Positions 61,515-64,000 of a stretch of 64,000 nt of DNA are shown piece after piece. Position numbers and translations under genes: made by a program. The notes under the pieces were generated by a model. That model made no database searches and had not been told where the DNA came from. It was given only the letters and a program-made list of their open reading frames with translations. Source of the stretch: Paenibacillus xylanexedens (GTDB lineage: Bacteria > Bacillota > Bacilli > Paenibacillales > Paenibacillaceae); assembly GCF_007680605.1 (NCBI RefSeq), contig NZ_VEIO01000004.1, forward strand, positions 231,011-295,010, given 5' to 3'. Within the stretch, counting starts at the first letter, position 1. The number at the start of each line of letters is the position of its first letter.

Positions 61515-62381
61515 TTGGTTTTGAAAAAGTGGAAAAAAGTAACCGCCTCGTTGATGCTGAGCATCGTCACCCTGGGAAGTGGACTAACATTTCTGGATAC
61601 ACCGCCGGCTTCAGCCGCTGCCAACGCCGTTCCCGCTTATGAAGTGAAATTCCTCGCGAAGCCGGAGCTTGTATTAAATACCAATGGAACACCGCGCAGT
61701 GAGGTCATCCAGACCCTCGGGCTGAACGCTACACCACGAAATATCAATGTGGAGTACTTTGACACCCATGCTCTCGGATTGGATGCCCAAGGTTGGAACG
61801 TCCGTTTTCGCAAAAAGGATGATAAAAACAACTACGAGTTAACCTACAAGAAGCGTTACCCTGTCATGAACGGGGATATCAATGCAGCACTGACACTTGC
61901 AAATCAGGAAGGCTTCGATTCATCAGACGATAACTACGAGGCTGAAATTGACTGGGGATATGGTAAACAAACACTGAGCTTCTCGAACACGAAAAAAGTA
62001 GACACCAAAACAACCGGCACACAGTTGCCTTCCGAAAAGGATGCCTTGAACCTGCTACTGGACAAGCTTCCCGGTAAACTAAAAAACTGGTCTGCCTCCA
62101 ACTGGGGCAAACAACAACTTACCCAGGCCCGTGCCTATGGCCCGATCATCTTCCAACGGTATGAAGGGACATGGAATGGTCAGGAGCTTACCCTGGAAGT
62201 ATGGCCAATCCGCAACGCGGCAGGCACGGGTACTGAAAACATCGTCGAAGTTTCATTCAAAACAGATGACGCAGTAGCCGTATCCGGTCTACGTAACCAA
62301 TTGCTACAATTGCTTGAAAACAAAAACTGGCTGATCCCTGCCGATGGGTTGAAAACACAGACCATCCTGGAACGGTATTAA
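61515..62381 (+). CDS. Secreted CYTH-like protein
   Basis: A 288-aa protein with a Sec signal peptide (about 1-34, SLMLSIVTLGSGLTFLDTPPASA-A). The mature part resembles the CYTH/triphosphate tunnel fold: YEVKFLAKPE at the start, EYFDTHALGLDAQGWNVRFR (about 78-97), a Lys/Tyr-rich YELTYKKRYP strand (about 106-115) and EAEIDW (about 137-142). The first glutamate of the ExExK motif is replaced (AYEVK). CYTH enzymes are usually cytoplasmic, so an exported one is unusual. It starts at TTG 5 nt after AGGAG; a second TTG two codons later is possible. A strong terminator follows. Confidence 0.65.
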   Translation: MVLKKWKKVTASLMLSIVTLGSGLTFLDTPPASAAANAVPAYEVKFLAKPELVLNTNGTPRSEVIQTLGLNATPRNINVEYFDTHALGLDAQGWNVRFRKKDDKNNYELTYKKRYPVMNGDINAALTLANQEGFDSSDDNYEAEIDWGYGKQTLSFSNTKKVDTKTTGTQLPSEKDALNLLLDKLPGKLKNWSASNWGKQQLTQARAYGPIIFQRYEGTWNGQELTLEVWPIRNAAGTGTENIVEVSFKTDDAVAVSGLRNQLLQLLENKNWLIPADGLKTQTILERY

Positions 62382-62405
62382 TGGAAAAGGATATGCAGTA
62401 GACAC

Positions 62406-62449
62406 GAAAGCTCCTCCTGCTTCTTTAGATAGACGCAGGAGGAGCTTTC
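62406..62449. terminator. Strong terminator
   Basis: GAAAGCTCCTCCTGC and its exact reverse complement flank 14 nt, between the CYTH-like gene and a convergent gene. Confidence 0.85.
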
Positions 62450-62566
62450 AATTTTCATCATCTTTACCTGTTATTTAAAAACTATTTTTCACATGACTAA
62501 TGTTTTTTCCAGGGGATATAGTTAAACTATGTATATTCAACACCACTAAAACTAAACAATCACGAT

Positions 62567-63001
62567 TTACAATCGAATGACCCCATTACTTGAGTTATTA
62601 GTGAACAACTGCCTCTCGATCTCCCATAAAAATGTTTTAGCTATTGCAGACTTAAAAAAAGATAATTTTATTTTTCGATGTCTGCCGTTCATATGATAAC
62701 CAATAATCAGAAAACTTTGGAATTTCATCACTTCTCGTTGGTTAGGATGATGTACGCCACTCACTTTACTTAGTGAAAGCTCGAATACTTGTTGATCTGC
62801 TTTAATGTACAAGTTTCCGTTACCTAGCAGTATATCGACTTTCTTACCCTCCGGCACCTGAGGTAGACCTGATTGGTGAATTCCGACCGAATGTAAGGCT
62901 GCACCAAATTCTTTCTTTAATCTGTTCGACTTTCTCGTTTGTGCAATGCCAAAAATAATTATAGCGATCATTACAAAGACAAGGAATATAATAGGACCCA
63001 T
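62567..63001 (-). CDS. Small membrane-anchored protein
   Basis: A 144-aa protein with one N-terminal membrane helix (about 2-20), a basic stretch (RKSNRLKK) and a soluble domain of alternating strands (about 45-135) that resembles a PH-like barrel facing the cytoplasm. GGAGGG stands before the ATG. I do not recognise the family. It is separated from the tRNA cluster by a terminator. Confidence 0.7.
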   Translation of the reverse strand: MGPIIFLVFVMIAIIIFGIAQTRKSNRLKKEFGAALHSVGIHQSGLPQVPEGKKVDILLGNGNLYIKADQQVFELSLSKVSGVHHPNQREVMKFQSFLIIGYHMNGRHRKIKLSFFKSAIAKTFLWEIERQLFTNNSSNGVIRL

Positions 63002-63112
63002 TTAACACCCTCCTGTATTTTTCTACTTTTGATTAAGAATAGATTACCACAAAAACCCATCATATGGTTCACTTGATCTGTATAAGCCAATTAATACTCA
63101 CTAATAATAAAA

Positions 63113-63143
63113 AAAGAGTTCTTGCATAATGCAAGAACTCTTT
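63113..63143 (-). terminator. Terminator of the tRNA operon
   Basis: AAAGAGTTCTTGCA and TGCAAGAACTCTTT form a near-perfect stem, followed on the minus strand by a T-run. It ends the cluster. Confidence 0.85.
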
Positions 63144-63151
63144 GAATCGTA

Positions 63152-63222
63152 AGCGGGTGATGGGAATCGAACCCACGCTATTAGCTTGGAAGGCTAAAGT
63201 TCTACCATTGAACTACACCCGC
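63152..63222 (-). tRNA. tRNA-Gly (anticodon TCC)
   Basis: The minus strand folds as a cloverleaf: acceptor GCGGGTG/CACCCGC, anticodon loop CT-TCC-AA and a TTCGATT T-loop. Discriminator is U and CCA is not encoded. It is the last tRNA of the cluster. Confidence 0.95.
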
Positions 63223-63234
63223 ATAAACGAAAAA

Positions 63235-63308
63235 TCGGGATGACACGATTTGAACATGCGACCCCCTGGTCCCAAACCAGGTGCTCTACCAAGCTGAGCT
63301 ACATCCCG
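63235..63308 (-). tRNA. tRNA-Pro (anticodon TGG)
   Basis: Acceptor CGGGATG/CATCCCG, anticodon stem CCTGG/CCAGG with loop TT-TGG-GA, T-loop TTCAAAT. Discriminator A; CCA is not encoded. Confidence 0.95.
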
Positions 63309-63323
63309 ATATAAAGGAAATAA

Positions 63324-63400
63324 TGGCGCGCCCTGAGAGATTCGAACTCCCGGCCTTTTGATTCGTAGTCAAACGCTCTATCCAGCTGAGCTAAGGGCGC
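63324..63400 (-). tRNA. tRNA-Arg (anticodon ACG)
   Basis: Acceptor GCGCCCT/AGGGCGC, anticodon loop CT-ACG-AA. Discriminator G and an encoded CCA. A34 is presumably deaminated to inosine. Confidence 0.95.
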
Positions 63401-63406
63401 AAATAT

Positions 63407-63481
63407 TGGAGCGGAAGACGGGAATCGAACCCGCGACCCTCGCCTTGGCAAGGCGATGCTCTACCGCTGAGCCACTTCCGC
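63407..63481 (-). tRNA. tRNA-Gly (anticodon GCC)
   Basis: Acceptor GCGGAAG/CTTCCGC, anticodon stem TCGCC/GGCGA with loop TT-GCC-AA, discriminator U and encoded CCA. Confidence 0.95.
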
Positions 63482-63489
63482 AAAATATA

Positions 63490-63577
<88 letters not shown>

Positions 63578-63589
63578 ATAATATGAAAG

Positions 63590-63662
63590 TGAGTCATGAA
63601 GGATTCGAACCTTCGACACCCTGATTAAAAGTCAGGTGCTCTACCAACTGAGCTAATGACTC
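63590..63662 (-). tRNA. tRNA-Lys (anticodon TTT)
   Basis: Acceptor GAGTCAT/ATGACTC, anticodon stem CCTGA/TCAGG with loop CT-TTT-AA. Discriminator A; CCA is not encoded. Confidence 0.95.
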
Positions 63663-63670
63663 ATAGTAAA

Positions 63671-63745
63671 TGGCTGGGGATATAGGATTTGAACCTATGC
63701 ATGACGGAGTCAAAGTCCGTTGCCTTACCGCTTGGCTAATCCCCA
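63671..63745 (-). tRNA. tRNA-Gln (anticodon TTG)
   Basis: Acceptor TGGGGAT/ATCCCCA, anticodon stem ACGGA/TCCGT with loop CT-TTG-AC, discriminator G and encoded CCA. Confidence 0.95.
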
Positions 63746-63757
63746 ATAAGAAAACTA

Positions 63758-63834
63758 TGGGGCGATCGAGGGGAATTGAACCCCCGAGTGCCGGATCCAC
63801 AAACCGGTGCGTTAACCACTTCGCCACGATCGCC
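63758..63834 (-). tRNA. tRNA-His (anticodon GTG)
   Basis: An extra 5' G(-1) faces C73, the known histidine identity pair, with acceptor GCGATCG/CGATCGC and encoded CCA. The anticodon is GTG. Positions 31 and 39 of the anticodon stem are both T, so the closing pair is a U-U mismatch. Confidence 0.95.
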
Positions 63835-63925
63835 ATAATATCAAACATTAAGCATGAGTATTTTAGTATTACCATCAGAGCTTATATTATACAACTTATA
63901 AACCTCTAATTGCAAAATACTAAAA
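63835..63925 (-). promoter_or_regulatory. Spacer with possible internal tRNA promoter
   Basis: This 91-bp AT-rich spacer is the only long gap in the tRNA cluster. On the minus strand it holds TTGCAA and TATAAT about 19 nt apart, so a promoter for the eight downstream tRNAs is possible. TATTTTAGTA and its inverse TACTAAAATA flank it. Confidence 0.35.

Positions 63926-64000
<75 letters not shown>

Overview
The window looks like chromosome of a Paenibacillus-type Bacillota (low- to mid-GC, spore-forming lineage). Pointers are Shine-Dalgarno sites of the AGGAGG/GGGGG kind, frequent TTG and GTG starts, a sporulation-type diadenylate cyclase (CdaS), an Fnr with a C-terminal cysteine cluster, SigD-like promoters before chemoreceptor genes, and many extracellular and carbohydrate genes. 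I see no insertion sequence, prophage, CRISPR array or rRNA. The window cuts an MFS transporter gene at its left edge and a tRNA-Thr gene at its right edge.

Layout. 1-5.4 kb: a cut MFS gene, then a divergent cluster with a BacA-like protein and a DUF2000 protein on the minus strand, facing an ATP-grasp ligase and an MFS exporter on the plus strand. This resembles a reduced bacilysin-type dipeptide locus. 5.6-10.6 kb: leucine dehydrogenase, CdaS, a lipoprotein, a secreted DUF6359-type protein and a small membrane protein. 10.7-11.7 kb: a consensus Fur box before a 50-aa ORF with its own terminator, then a GNAT acetyltransferase. 12-17.2 kb: Fnr with an upstream Fnr box, a zinc-knuckle protein, and a GAF protein, NarL-type regulator and PAS kinase resembling NreA/C/B. 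17.5-19.2 kb: an AsnC-type regulator with a split chromate transporter. 19.3-23.2 kb: a nine-repeat Ig-like surface protein, a methyltransferase and a Nudix hydrolase. 23.2-29.3 kb: an operon for uronic-acid polysaccharide breakdown (SGNH esterase, heparinase II/III-like lyase, unknown toroid protein, GH88), all apparently cytoplasmic. 29.4-40.4 kb: AzlCD exporter, two chemoreceptors, a low-GC TetR/oxidoreductase pair, a DUF2087/GIY-YIG fusion, and a secreted beta-lactamase-fold hydrolase that seems to start at ATC. 41.3-54.3 kb: a cell-wall amino-sugar salvage locus (ABC importer, NamZ, NagZ, MurK, MurQ, an RpiR/MurR regulator, AnmK) with shared operator-like palindromes at three promoters. 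54.5-61.4 kb: an ABC importer of the Fe3+/organophosphonate type coupled to a metallo-beta-lactamase protein, with a divergent LysR regulator. 61.5-63.0 kb: a secreted CYTH-like protein and a small membrane protein. 63.1-64.0 kb: nine tRNA genes on the minus strand.

The strongest unexplained signal is a dispersed intergenic element present three times (12018-12214, 32913-33109, 40694-40890). Each copy has four units of about 26 bp, two direct then two inverted, with starts spaced 50, 71 and 50 bp, while most of the sequence between units has diverged. Other leads are the bacilysin-like cluster, the non-canonical ATC start, the Fur-controlled small transcript, the regulator sites of the amino-sugar locus, and the lyase operon with an unrecognised 679-aa member. 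All functional statements rest on reading the sequence and on family knowledge; no database search was possible.
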